A DNA stretch of 64,000 nucleotides from Nicotiana tabacum (lineage: Eukaryota; Streptophyta; Magnoliopsida; Solanales; Solanaceae): the NCBI RefSeq assembly GCF_000715075.1, contig NC_134095.1, forward strand, positions 11,412,222-11,476,221, read 5' to 3'. Positions 1 to 11,905 of the stretch are shown piece after piece. How positions within the stretch are numbered: the stretch's first letter is position 1; each line of letters opens with the position of its first letter. The notes under the pieces are model-generated. The model searched no databases, was not told the DNA's origin, and saw nothing but the letters and a program-made list of their open reading frames with translations. A program made the position numbers and the translations under genes.

Positions 1-1490
1 AGATATCTCTATTTATTAATTAAAGTAGTGTAACCATTTAATTCAAAATTTAAAATTCAAAAAAAAAATTAGTTAGAAAAGTAGTTTCTATTTTGTCTTA
101 ACAATGCCACTTGGCTTTTTGTTGTTAAGACACTTGTCTTAATGTAGTGTATTTGCTTCTCCTATTCTATATAGATAGACTAATGATGCCAACCGATCAT
201 TGAATGCTATTTATTACTACAGAATTCAGAAATCCTTTACCCTGGCCCTAAGTAATACTCTATTCAACCAAACATTAATTTATTCTGGATCGAAACGTCT
301 GAGGAATTGAGTAAAGCCAGAGAAAGAGAGATATTGTTACATCATTGTTAAGTTCCGGAGAGATATGGAGATCACTGGGAGAAGAAGGAGGAGAAAAGAG
401 GCTGAAGTTATTTAAAAAGTGGGTACAAGTTAAAAGTTATTAAAAAATGAATATAGATTAAATGGGGGCGACCAAATAGGATGCCCTATGAAATTTTTAC
501 CTTATTTTCTCCTCCATTATTTTCTAGTTAATATTTGGGTCAAATGCTATTGCTTGACCTAATCTTTTCCTCCAAAAAGAAATGCAAAAAAGATCCAACA
601 AAGGGGAGGAATTATAGTCTTTATGGGTGAGCTTTTGGATGGAAAAATTCACTCCTATGTTGGGGTGAACGATCGGGCAATTCAACTTGAATATGAAAAT
701 TTCGGTTAGGATTTTCGATTTTCTGATTGATTTTTTTTTTTTAAGTTCAGTTTTGGATTAAATCCACTGGATCCAATTAATTCAAAATCGAACATAAAAA
801 ATTCAATTAAGTGTATTTGGTGATTAAAATTATTAAATATGTACGAATTAAATTTAAAGCTCATTCATTAACACTTAAAGTCGTCTTTTTAAAATTCAGA
901 ACCCACAAGGTTGTAATCCTAGCTCCGCCCCTGTTTTTAAGTTATTAATTTTATTTTATAAATAATTACTTGTGATTATTCTTTAACTGATTTAATATTG
1001 TAAATTCGTTTATATCATGAAAGAAGGTAAACTCTATAATATTTGTCGAGGGGAAAAAAGGAAAGAAGTTTCGAAATAATCCCTTACTGAGTGCATGCAC
1101 GGCAGCTTCAATGTCGGATCCGTCATAGGCATTCGAGCTCAGTGACAGTATTTACCTGCTAAAATTAACATAATAATAAAATAGAAATTCTTTTATGTTT
1201 TCAAGATATAAGTACAATTAATAAGAACACACCTTACGCATACGGCATACAATAGTAAAAGCTCCCTCAGTTGGTCCGACCCTTATATTTCTGCCAATTG
1301 CCAAATCCCCCATTAATTACGTTAATCAACCAAATTAACTATAGTCTCGACTTACTACAAGTATTAGTCAGAGTAAGTAAAAGTTACATTTTATACAGAG
1401 TTTCAACCTCGAAATTTATAATTTTTTTAACAGTATCAGCATATTTTAACATGTCGTAACAAATAATTTGTCTTGTTTATCCGATTAAAT
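1..1490. other. AT-rich upstream region, no gene seen
   Basis: No convincing coding region on either strand. The stretch is AT-rich with long A and T runs. A small inverted repeat sits at 95-131 (listed separately). Near 900-935 the sequence resembles the eroded end of a dispersed plant repeat, but I see no boundaries or target duplication. The last part is the presumed promoter of the GUX gene that starts at 1548. Confidence 0.5.
95..131. repeat. short inverted repeat (hairpin)
   Basis: The 10-base arm GTCTTAACAA at 95-104 is matched by TTGTTAAGAC at 122-131 with a 17-base loop. It may be a remnant of a small MITE, but no target duplication was identified. Confidence 0.5.
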
Positions 1491-1494
1491 CCGT

Positions 1495-1502
1495 TTATAT
1501 AG
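1495..1502 (+). promoter_or_regulatory. possible TATA box of GUX gene
   Basis: The sequence TTATATAG lies 46 bases upstream of the chosen ATG at 1548. The spacing would leave a very short 5' UTR of about 15-25 bases, so a start site further upstream remains possible. Confidence 0.35.
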
Positions 1503-1547
1503 TACTCCTATATTGAACGATCATTCTGGTTTCTCGAAAGGTTGATT

Positions 1548-4500
1548 ATGAAGTCCCTTCCTTCAAAGGCATTGATAATCAAAATAAACTTAGTTTTCTT
1601 GGTTTGCTTCTTAGTTGCTTACGCTGCTCTTCTTCACTGGCAACTATCTTCAGTTTATCACGAATATGCAGCTTCTCGTCCTGTTACTTGCTCATCGTGC
1701 GAGTGTAATCATAAGGTAAGTGGTTTTTTTTTTCTCTTTTCTTTTTTCAGTTCAAGAAAGTGATGAATTATTTATAAGTTTATCTTTCTGAAAAGAGAAA
1801 ATTAACTGTGAAGTCAACAATAATAACATGCAGTATAATCCCACAAGTGGAGCCTTGAAAATGGTGGTGTGTAAGCGCACAAACCTTACGCCTACCTTGT
1901 AAAGATAGTAAGGTTGTTTCCCGTAGAACCTCGGCTTCAAAATTAACCTTGAAGTATTTTCTTGTATTGAGCAGGTGGAAGCTGGGATAAAGATGAAGGA
2001 AGTATTAGAAGAACAAACGGTGAACGGGACAAAGGCAATAGTAAAGAAAAAGGTGAAACACAAAAAGCCAAGTTTTTTGAATGGAATGGGGAGAGGAATG
2101 AAGATAGTAATGGTGAATATGGAAGAGGAAGATATTAGCGAATGGAGAGCCCATGAGCATATAACAACAGTACAATTTGAGAAGGTTTCAGAGTTGTTGG
2201 AATGGAATGACTTGTTTCCAGGTAAAGATCAATGTTGCAAATGTTTGTATATTATATTTTCTTAAATTATTAGCTTAAGTTCTTCCAAATTTACATAATT
2301 TTAGTTTTCAATTTCATTTTGTTTCGGATAGGTAACTTCCATATCAACCCGTTGAGTCAAGCTAACAAACTATTCTAACCCCAATACCGCTCTACTTAGA
2401 CTTAAACCGGTTAGATGAGTTACTAAAAGCATGGCGCGAAGCTAGGTATGGTCAATGGTGGTCAACTAATTACCCCAAAAAATTATACTATGTATAGGAT
2501 AAAATATTACTCGTTATTAATAAATAAATAAAAAATTAAATTTTGAATACCTTTGTATAGTCCACTGGCTAAAAGTGTTCAAAATTTGAATATCCTTATT
2601 AAATTTCCTGACTTCGTCACTGCCTAAAAGATGAATTGATCTTGCTACCTTTATTTCCAGGACAGATAGATGAGGAATTAGAGGAGATGGATAATCGGCC
2701 AACATGTCCAGAGATACCAATGCCACCTGTCTATAGCTACAGTTACATGGACATGATAGTCGTGAAATTGCCATGCAAATATCCAGAAGAAGGGTGGAGA
2801 AGGGATGTTTTTAGGCTACAATTGCATCTTGTGGTAGCAAATTTGGCAGTGAAGAGAAAAAGGGGTAAGAATGGGAAGATGAAGTTGATGTTCTTGAGTA
2901 AGTGTAGGCCAATGATGGAGATTTTTAGGTGTAAAGATTTAAAGAGAAGAGAAGGTGATTGGTGGTATTATGAGCCAAATTTGGCTAAGTTGGAGCAAAA
3001 AATTTCATTGCCAATTGGTTCTTGCAAGTTGGCTTTGTCTCTCAGGGAAAAAGGTATGTTACAGTTTCAAATTTTATACATGTGTGATTTCATTGTATTT
3101 GCATTTTTTCTTTCTTCTTTTCTTTGCTTTAATTTGTTACAATAAGAACTTGATTAATCTATTTGCTAGAATTAATATAATGCAGTAACAGCATAATAGA
3201 TTAATCTCCATTAATTAAGATGAGGCACCAATAAGAGTCTGCCAAAACTTGTATTTTGAAGCTTATAAACCAAAATAAATAAATAAATCTACGTGCCAAG
3301 TAGGGGGCAAATCTATGACTGTCAGTCATGTGAAGTTAGACTCTTCTTAAATGTTGTTGACGGAGTGGAGGGGAACTGAATCCTAAGATTGTTGATATTT
3401 TATTATTTAATTAAGACAGCCGAATTAAAATAACATTATAGATTTGTTGCAAACACTGACCGTTAATTTTTTTTATTCCATCAATATAATTTAACATATT
3501 ATGACATATTACTTGCCATTTGGACTATGTTACTAATCACTGTACATGTTATTAATAAATATATTTATTTGCAATTAATTTTTAAGTAATTTAATTGTAT
3601 AAATATTATCGTATAAAACTTGAACTCGTCAATTATTGGTGGGAAGTTGATTATGACAGTCAAGGGGTAAAGCTGTTATGAAAATTACACAATAAAAAGA
3701 TGGTTTTTATTTGTTGAATACAAAATGAACGAAAACTCATTACTCTCTTTCTTTGACTTATTAACTCCTCATCATATACTAAAAACTTCAAGAAATAAAA
3801 ACTGTTAAACATAACGCGCAAAGTGATTTTCTTTCTTTTTTTATTTTAATTGCTAGGTGGAGCTTTCTGCTTTCTATCAATTATTAACTAACAAAAAGGT
3901 AGTCTCAGGGAACCAAATTATCATTTCTTAGAAAATATAATTCTGAAAACTTTCATAAGATACACATCAGTTGGAGCAGAAACTCCATATTCTCAAGTGC
4001 ATGCCCCCAAAATTAGAGAATATTTTATGTTTGCGACTTCATTTACCTCACTTTCTTTGATTATGTGTGCAACTGATAATTGCATTCCATATTTATCTTC
4101 AATCTTAGAATTTTTCCTAGTTGTAATACATTAATAATAAATGATATAATGTTATTTTGATTCCAGAAATCAACGCCTATGATATCTCCAACGTTGAAAG
4201 CAACACAAAGTTAGCAATTAGAAGAGAAGCTTACGCTACAATTCTTCATTCCTCTGCAACATATGTTTGTGGTGCAATAACCCTAGCTCAGAGTCTACTC
4301 CGAACTGGAACCAAACGTGACCTTATCCTTCTCCTTGACAAAAGCATCTCCGGACCCAACCGCGACGCTCTGGTTAAAGCCGGCTGGAAACTACGGTTCA
4401 TAAGGAGGATTAGAAACCCTAGAGCTGAGAAAGACACGTACAATGAATACAATTACAGCAAGTTCAGGTTATGGCAACTCACTGACTATGAAAAGATCAT

Positions 4501-5614
4501 CTTCATTGATGCTGACATTATCGTTCTTCGTAACATCGACTTTCTTTTCCATTTTCCTCAAATGTCAGCTACAGGTACACCTTATTGACTTTAACTCCAA
4601 TTACATATTCGTAATTATCAAAATGTTTATATGTACGTATAGATTTATATTGGATCGTCCACAATTAATAGTATTAAATAAGTACATGTAATTCAGTACA
4701 GAAGCAGCGGGTGCCCTTCTTTTGCTAAGAATACATACACACATACATATACATACATAACTTTATTGCATATTCCATCCATTTTATTATACGTGTCTTA
4801 GTTTGACTGGATAAAAAATTTAAGAATTATAAGGAAAACTTTTGAATCTTATGTTTCAAAAATGTTATTTGAAACTTGTTGTGTAAAAACATGTCATGTC
4901 ATTCTATAAGGGAGTGTATTGAGAGTAAAATAAAGATGTTCAAATTAAATATAGAAATGGCATTCTTTTTTAAACATGGAACGCAAAACACGTAAATTAA
5001 AATGGAGATCAAGAGCTAGTATATATACACACATTAGACTATTCATACATTGACTCTATAATTTAGATCTTCTAATTAATACTATTACAGGTAATGCTAG
5101 ATCAATCTTTAATTCTGGAGTAATGGTGATCGAGCCATCAAATTGCACGTTTCGCATGTTCATGCAACATCAAAGAGAAATTATATCATATAATGGAGGT
5201 GACCAAGGTTTCCTTAATGAAGTATTTGTATGGTGGCATAGATTGCCCAGAAGACTAAACTTCTTCAAAAATTTTGAGAATTCGAATGACGTTAGTGTGA
5301 AGAACCAATTATTCGATGCAGATCCTCCACAACTGTACGCAATACACTATCTAGGATTAAAGCCATGGGTATGTTACAGGGACTATGATTGTAATTGGGA
5401 CGTTGGATTTTTACGTGTTTATGCTAGTGATATCGCGCACAGGATATGGTGGAAGCTCCATGATCAAATGGATGAGAATCTACAGAAATTTTGTGGATTA
5501 ACAAGGCAGAGGAAAATTGAGTTATACTGGAGTAGAAAGAAGGCAGAAGAAATGGGATTAATAGATGAACATTGGAAGATTAATGTTACTGATCCTAGAA
5601 GATATACTTCTTGA
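1548..5614 (+). CDS. UDP-glucuronate:xylan alpha-glucuronosyltransferase (GUX/PGSIP family, GT8)
   Basis: This gene probably encodes a Golgi type II membrane enzyme that adds glucuronic acid side chains to xylan, using UDP-glucuronate and a metal ion. Five exons join with GT-AG borders and a continuous frame: 1548-1715, 1975-2221, 2661-3053, 4167-4574 and 5091-5614, giving 579 residues, a usual length for shorter family members. A hydrophobic anchor lies at about residues 12-32. The GT8 domain starts near YATILHSSATYVCGA in exon 4. It shows the metal-binding DAD motif (IFIDADIIVLRN), then NSGVMVIEPSN, the GGDQGFLNE segment and the HYLGLKPW motif near the C-terminus. The ATG at 1548 is the first in-frame start with a membrane anchor behind it. 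All seen elements are intact, so the gene looks functional. Which GUX paralogue it is (GUX4/5-like by length, or GUX2-like) I cannot settle. It lies 1.1 kb from the transposon cluster. Confidence 0.92.
4732..4759. repeat. CATA-type microsatellite
   Basis: A run of CATA/CACA units lies inside intron 4 of the GUX gene. Confidence 0.7.
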
Positions 5615-6745
5615 ACTGGGTTCTTCAAACTATTTATTCCCTTTTTTTTTCTTTTTTTCTTTTTTTTTTCGTTGAGAACTTTGTCACTCGTACTACTAGT
5701 ATTTTTGCACAGAGAAATTATGAACATGACCTTATATTCACATAATTTATTGACGTGTATATATGTGCTGATTATCTAGTTTTAGACCATGCATGTGAAA
5801 TGGCTAAAATATCTTCCTTTCTTATTTGTGCGAGATAATTTTCCAAATGGTCTTTCAATTTACGATTTTTACAGTACTAAAATGAATAAATTAGTATTTG
5901 TTGCTAATTAAAAAAATCACTAAATTTTACAGACCACGTTACTTCCCGACCTACATTGCGTCTCATTAAAAGAAAGAGGAATAGTACTTAATTAGCTAGA
6001 TCACATGCACAGATTAAATGTTCAAGAGAAGCAAAGTTTCCACCTTTGAGTAAAGTGTTTAGCAAGGGCGGCTCGGGGGTAAGCATGAGAAGTCCTTGCC
6101 TTAGGCCAAAATATTTAAGGCCCCAAAAATATGAAATATAATTATATTATTATATAGTATATAATTTATATTCATATAATTATTAATAAAAGATTTTAAA
6201 TTTTAATAATTTTTAACAATTTTATAGAATTATGATTGAGTGAGTTAATACGGCATTTTTCTTATTAAATTAAATAATATTTTTATCTTTCATCAATTCT
6301 ATTTTTCTTCCACTATGTATAGTCTTTTTTCATGTTTCTCATGACTTTACTTTCTATTTTCAACTCAAATTCTCTAAATTAGCTATTTTTGTCACATTTG
6401 ATTGATGTAATACATCATAAAATAATTTTCTTTATGTCTCATTTTTCTAACTAAGAAATTTTAGATGCAAGTGTCGTAAGGTTCAAAACTCGATGAATAA
6501 TAGGTTCATGCCTTTATCATTTTTACTTAATACCATATTTCTACATAGGGAAGAGTTAATACCATGATGTGTGCCTAACCTACACACCATGTGTTGCACT
6601 TTCACTACTAGATCAAAGTAATATAGCTTTTTTTGTCTTTCATTATTAGATGAATTTTATGAAAGAAATTTAAGCGTCTTTTAGTATATTTTAGTTTTAG
6701 GCTACCAGTTTTATTAATTGGGACCACTAGCTTATATACATGTTG
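5615..6745. other. GUX 3' flank and intergenic spacer
   Basis: Begins with the 3' UTR of the GUX gene, including a T-rich stretch at 5640-5670. The rest is AT-rich and has no open frame of interest. A segment around 6060-6130 resembles eroded ends of dispersed plant repeats, but no borders can be drawn. It ends at the TTCAA target duplication (6746-6750) of the Athila-like element. Confidence 0.5.
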
Positions 6746-6936
6746 TTCAATGATAAACAACCAAAATTGCATATTTTTCGGTGTACTTTCATCTCATAAC
6801 GTGTGTGGTCACGGGCGGTTATACGAGTTTTTGTATTAAATTATGCTCATTACGTGCATTCTCATGTGTAGGAGCAAGTTGGACGAAAAATGAGCAAAAA
6901 AGTTGATTCGAGACCAAAAGACAAAAGAAGGATTTT

Positions 6937-7110
6937 GCTCGTTCACTCTCGCGTGCATACGAGAAAGTGAACGAGCTAGCTAAGGAAAACCTTGAGAAAA
7001 AAATAGAGAAGTATGGCAAAAAGACATGGAAGTGCACGAGAGACTTAGAAGGAAAAGAAAAAGAGAAGAACTTTACTCGTTCACTCTCGCGTGCACACGA
7101 GAGAGTGAAC
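6937..7110 (+). repeat. duplicated hairpin in the Athila-like LTR
   Basis: Hairpin 1 pairs GCTCGTTCACT (6937-6947) with AGTGAACGAGC (6966-6976). Hairpin 2 pairs GTTCACTCTC (7079-7088) with GAGAGTGAAC (7101-7110). The 3' LTR holds the intact second hairpin at 34277-34308 and a decayed first copy near 34146-34180. They lie just upstream of the LTR TATA motif, so they would sit in U3 and could be regulatory; that role is inferred. Confidence 0.75.
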
Positions 7111-7178
7111 AAGCTAACCTGAAAAGGATGTTTCGAAGTGGGCTTGTATTATTTTCGCCCCATGCTAACCCTACCCCA

Positions 7179-7186
7179 TATAAATA
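7179..7186 (+). promoter_or_regulatory. LTR TATA box
   Basis: TATAAATA is conserved at the same LTR position in the 3' copy (34377-34384). This is the probable core promoter of the Athila-like element. Confidence 0.6.
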
Positions 7187-8117
7187 GTTCTTAAACTCAC
7201 TTTTGTGAAAGAGAAAGATGCTTTTGGAGAGGAGACGTTTTTGGAGGGGAGACGTTTTTGGAGGGGAGACTCGACCCAAGGAAGCAAGATCACGCCAGGA
7301 CAAGGCGGAGAATTCTTCTACGAGGTTTTCACTTCCTTCTTCCTATTTTTATTATTGGTTATGTATTCTAGATTGTAGTTTTTCATTCTATTATGAATAA
7401 CTAATTTGTTATCTAGGATTTTGATGGAACATTTTGTAGGATGAATTCTTATTACGTTTTTATATAATTAAGCCGTTAGATTTCTCTACTTGTTCAACTA
7501 CGTATTTATTGTTGTTGATTGAATGACCATCAATTAACTGTGCTTATTTAGTGTGTATATTGATCGAGATAGTACGCATTTAGGTGGTTGTTGAACAACA
7601 TCACTCCTAGCATATGTGAGAGATTAATATGGAGGGTTTAAAGGCGGGATTAGAGATAACGAAATCTTGGTGCGATCGTAGTGAGCGGCGAATTAATGCC
7701 AACTAGTGTAGTTCGAGAGAATACATCTAGTAAATTGTGGTAGTTGCTCGAGAGAGAGCTACGACACCTAAAGTACTCATGATCGGTAGAGAATACTTAG
7801 GTGAAACTATAGAAGAAGTAGCGGGAAGGATTTCGACAATTGGAAAAATCATAACTCTAGACCTCCTTAATTTAGTCTCCAACCCTTAATATCTTTAGTT
7901 ATTAATTTACTATTTTAATTTGTTAGTTAATTAGTTAGGCATGAGAATCTTAATATTTAAAATTTAGAAATTATTCGAGCTTGCTTTCTTAGTGATATCG
8001 AACAGTTACAGTGAAAGCTTAGTTCTTTGTGGGATTCGACTCCGGACTCTTGGACCGGATTATATTTACAGGGATCGCTTATCCTTTTTAGGACTAGAGT
8101 TGGGCGTGATAAAATTT

Positions 8118-8135
8118 TGGAGCCGTTGTCGGGGA
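8118..8135 (+). other. primer binding site, tRNA-Asp type
   Basis: TGGAGCCGTTGTCGGGGA lies 5 bases after the 5' LTR end. It differs at two positions from the Asp-tRNA complement used by Athila/Calypso elements as I know it. It marks first-strand priming for the element. Confidence 0.8.
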
Positions 8136-8242
8136 ACTAACGGTGTAGTTGTAGGTGTACTATTGCTAGATTGCAAGTTTGAACTTTTATTTTTGTTTTC
8201 TTATATTTGATTTTTTTTGTTTTACTTGTTGATTTTAAAAAC

Positions 8243-9087
8243 ATGGCATCTTGGAATTATGAGAATTTTATTGTTGGTAATTCTACATTTGATCCTCCTT
8301 ATGCATATTGTGGAGGAAACCACCTATTGCAAAATTATCAAAACATTTTCGAGAGCGAGTTATGTGCACCAACTCAATCTTATGTGTGAAATGTGTGTGA
8401 TATATGTAGTGGTCAAAATGGTCACCTTTATGGTTGTGCTTATATGTCTTATCCTCCCCAACCCCTTACTATGATGGTTCTACTTTTTCTGGTGAAGTTA
8501 ATAGAAAGAAAGAACCCAGGAAAGCTAACCTGAAGGAGATCAAAGATATGTTAAAGTACCTCATGGAACGAAGTAATGAGAAACAACTACAAATACAAAG
8601 GCTAGGGGATACTAACCAAATGCAATAGGATATTATATAAAGGCAAGAGGCAACTATTCTTAACCAGGAGGCATAAGTGAGGCAATTGATTGAGGCTTTA
8701 AATGCTCAACAAGATAATATTATGAATAGTAGCCAGGAGCAATGTGCATTAGAGACAGAAATTGAGGTACCAATAGAGGGGTCCATAGTAGAAGACCAAC
8801 AATCAATCAAACTAGAATTTGAGGATGTCAATATTGTAGAAGAGATACTAGAGTCAACCAAGGACATTAAAGATACATATTTAGTTGACTCTAGTGTCAT
8901 TGGTGTTGAGGATGTTGACAATCCCAAAGTTCATGTAGTTGAGCGCATTGGTCCACACTCCAAGCATTTTTTCACATTATGTTTGAATGATGATATAGAG
9001 ATAAGTCATCCGAGCCACTTGAGGAGTCAAGGAATGAGGAACAAGGTGCCTACATTCTGGAATTCTTCTTGCAAGAAAGTCGGATGA
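8243..9087 (+). pseudogene. decayed gag-like frame with two zinc-knuckle remnants
   Basis: The frame opens with ATG at 8243 (MASWNYENF...). It contains a CGGNH segment followed by a CDICSGQNGH segment, both resembling CX2CX4HX4C zinc knuckles. In the first, the outer cysteine positions are tyrosines, as expected of G-to-A decay. A TGA at 8387-8389 and a frameshift near 8455 break the frame. After them the sequence reads into a charged, probably coiled-coil stretch (8434-8628) and an acidic tail (8677-9087). No capsid homology is recognised. The likely role was a nucleic-acid-binding protein of a non-autonomous element, by inference from the zinc motifs. Confidence 0.5.
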
Positions 9088-9722
9088 CACACCTTATCTA
9101 AATGCCAAGAAGTGCAGAATATTGCATTGTTTTCTTGGGCCAGTTAGATTCATTCCACCACTCCAGAAGCATAATCATAAGCTTGAAGCAAAACTTGGGG
9201 CTCAATTCATAAGCTCGAGGTGGAGGCAAAAAGTAATTTTTACGTTGTGCCGAAACATTAAATCAAGCGCTTGTTGGGAGGCAACCCAGCTTTACTTCTT
9301 TTATTTTTTTATTTTTTTATTATTGTATTATTATTGTAGTGCCATTTTTTGATTTTCTAAGAGCATGAAAATCAAAGCCATTGGAAGGATGCAACAGCAA
9401 ACCAGATGGTTGGAACTAAGTGTGAGGTACCCGCACGAAGGACCAAGCCTAGGAGAAGTCTGAGTACCCCATGAGCTGCTAGTGCTTCGGCCTTTAGCTT
9501 ACCAGGGAGTTTCTTTTAACCTTTTATTAATATGGTGTGAATTAGGGACAATGCACAATTTTAAGTGTGGGATAGGAGAAGATTGTCTGGGTAATTTCTT
9601 GTGCTATGTTATGTATGTTAAAAAAAATTAGGTGAAAATAATCCCCCTTGATTTTTCTTATGGCCATGGTTCTTTTCCAAGGGATGACTCTTTGAACCGG
9701 GTAGTAATTATTTTTTAGGTAG
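9088..9722 (+). other. internal non-coding region of Athila-like element
   Basis: No coding frame. It contains AGCGCTTGTTGGGAGGCAAC near 9268-9287 and a TTTAAGTGTGGGA stretch near 9560, both typical of the 3' spacer of Athila-type elements. It is cut at 9723 by the start of the Copia LTR and resumes near 33876. Confidence 0.55.
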
Positions 9723-9975
9723 TGATAGGTTACAAGCTAAGTACCTTGTTTTATGTTTTGATAATCTAACAAACTTAATGTCAAGAGCCAGATAAGGAAC
9801 CTGATATACATCTGGTACACATTCTCAATCATATGGAAATAACTAGACTTAAGATGAAGATGTTCATCAGTCTTTTAGAAGTCAAAGAATCAACAAGAGG
9901 AACAGATGGACATCAGTTCCCCAGCTGACCGTACCAGTCAACTCTCCAACAGCTGAAAAGTGACTGCTTGCACAC
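9723..9975 (+). repeat. Copia LTR, first part
   Basis: Left part of the LTR, beginning TGATAG. It is cut after CACAC (9971-9975), the target site of the Ogre-like insertion. Confidence 0.7.
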
Positions 9976-10738
9976 TGTCGCGTCCCTTTTTCTCGCGAAA
10001 TCGGGTTTCGACACGTGACAACTCATTTATGGAAGGTGTTGAAAGAGAGAGTTGTCACCTAACGGGTTTGAGGTGCGTTAGGGCACCTATTTGCAGATAA
10101 CTCTAGTCCAACCAATTTGCGTCACCAAAGATCGAGTAAGGGCTCAAATTTCCTCGAGGAGAAAGTGTTAGGCATTCCTCGAGATCCACAATTGTGGGTC
10201 CTAACCGAACTTGAATTATATGAATAAATCATACAAAGACAAAGAAAGCAAGAAGTTTGGGAAAATTCATTAGTAAAAGACTTTGAGTAAATGCGAATCA
10301 CTGATTTAAAGACAAGATGAGGCGTCCAAAGTTTTTTAGCCTAAAGGATCACCCCGTGCAACATAAATAATACTTTGTAACTCTCTCGAGATGGGGTTAC
10401 TCATATTATTTAGCGGGCACAGACTATCATCTTCTGCTACCCGATTACTATCTTTAAGTTGTTACCTAAGGTGTATTAATTGATTCTAAGTCATACCTTA
10501 TGCGTGCGCTACCCATCTCATACCTACAGTCCAGGAGGCTTTGGAACTCTATTTGGATAGTTCTAGACTTTACTTAGGGTGCTCAAAATAAGAAAGTTAG
10601 GCGACATATCAGACAAGTTGGACTTCATATAAAAGAAATTAAGGGCTCAAGTTGGCCTCCACACTTAGACAACAAATGCACACAAACAAATTAGGCATTT
10701 GACAGTTTTAGAATTGAGACGAGTTAAAGTCGTTAAGC

Positions 10739-11400
10739 CCTATAGACATAATTTCTATGTGACCTTGGAATTCAAACATGCAGACAATTTCAGATGCAAG
10801 GTGTTATTTTAGAGGCATGCTTTCCAAATAACTATATATTTTAGGGAATCTGGTATTGCGTACTGATTACAGATTATAAGCGTTTAAACCTATAGACATG
10901 ATATCTAGGTGCAGTAGTTGGCAGTGATTAGTATTGATATCCATGGAAGACATTCAGAATTACTCAGTTTAATCCTATAAGCATACTTTCTAATAGTGGC
11001 AACAAAATAGTGTTAAAAGTTAATATTAGCACTTAAAAGCGAGTGGGATTACCCTATAGGCAGGATTCTACAATGAGCGATTGAACTGGTTTTAGCTCCT
11101 ATAGACATGTCCTAAGTGAATAACAATAGAACATTAACCAAATTAAAACCCTATAGACATGATTTCTAAAATGTAGATTTGTAAAACATAAGCTAACATG
11201 ACCCTATGGTCATAGTGTCTCATGGATATGCTGTAATGCAAATTGAAACATTGGTCACTTTATTTCATATAGGCATAGTATCTAACAAACATATGGAAGC
11301 AAAATATGTTAAACGAATTAAACACATATAGGCAGGTTATCTAACACACACAGTAGCAGAACATGTTAGAGCAAATTAAACTCCTATAGACAGGATTTTT
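10739..11400. repeat. interspersed CCTATAGRCATGATTTCTA motif in Ogre LTR
   Basis: About eleven diverged copies of CCTATAGRCATGATTTCTA occur at intervals of roughly 50-90 bases (for example near 10739, 10890, 10972, 11054, 11097, 11149, 11203, 11268, 11326 and 11382). The other LTR has them in the same order (about 29458-30120). This suggests an old tandem array, or repeated protein or RNA binding sites. Confidence 0.6.
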
Positions 11401-11729
11401 ACCCATTAATGCAAAAATTAGAATAGACGCATTTCTCCAATTTTACTAACACCGCAATTATTATTACAACATTATTACAAACCCAGTGAATGAAATGAAT
11501 TACATAATTACAAAATAGCTATAGTGGGCCTAAGGCAGGCCCAAAGTATACCCGGCTAGGCCAGGCTTTCAATCTCAAGTCCACCTAGTTTCACAACAAC
11601 CCGAAAAATAGTCTTCATTGCCAAAACCCAGTAGCTAGAGTTTACCAACGGCTATTTACACAAGCCCATTGGCTTATTCAATAAGTGAAAGGGGCAAAGT
11701 TGAGCAATCATGAAAAATGCCAAAGAACC

Positions 11730-11905
11730 TTGGACCCTAGTATGTTAGAGTTCCCAAGGGCTTCAAGAACCCAAGGTAGTGCTCACACTAGGGAGGTTAA
11801 TAGAGGAGATTCAGGGAATGACTAGGGACCAAGTCCTAGTGTGTCAGAGTCCACAAGTATCTCAATTGGGCCCCGAGCAGTGCTCACACTAGGGAGGTCA
11901 ATGAT
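11730..11905. repeat. duplicated ~80-base block with inverted CCTAGTGTG/CACACTAGG arms
   Basis: Two related blocks follow one another in the Ogre LTR. Each begins near CCTAGTRTG and ends near CACACTAGGGAGGT, so each could form a long-loop stem. The 5' LTR keeps the same pair at about 30455-30625. Confidence 0.5.

Larger units (their letters stand above)
6751..8112 (+). repeat. 5' LTR of Athila-like element
   Basis: This 1362-base LTR aligns along its whole length with 33961-35308. It has the TATA motif at 7179-7186 and two hairpins at 6937-7110. The end is ATAA where the partner has ATCA. Confidence 0.88.
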
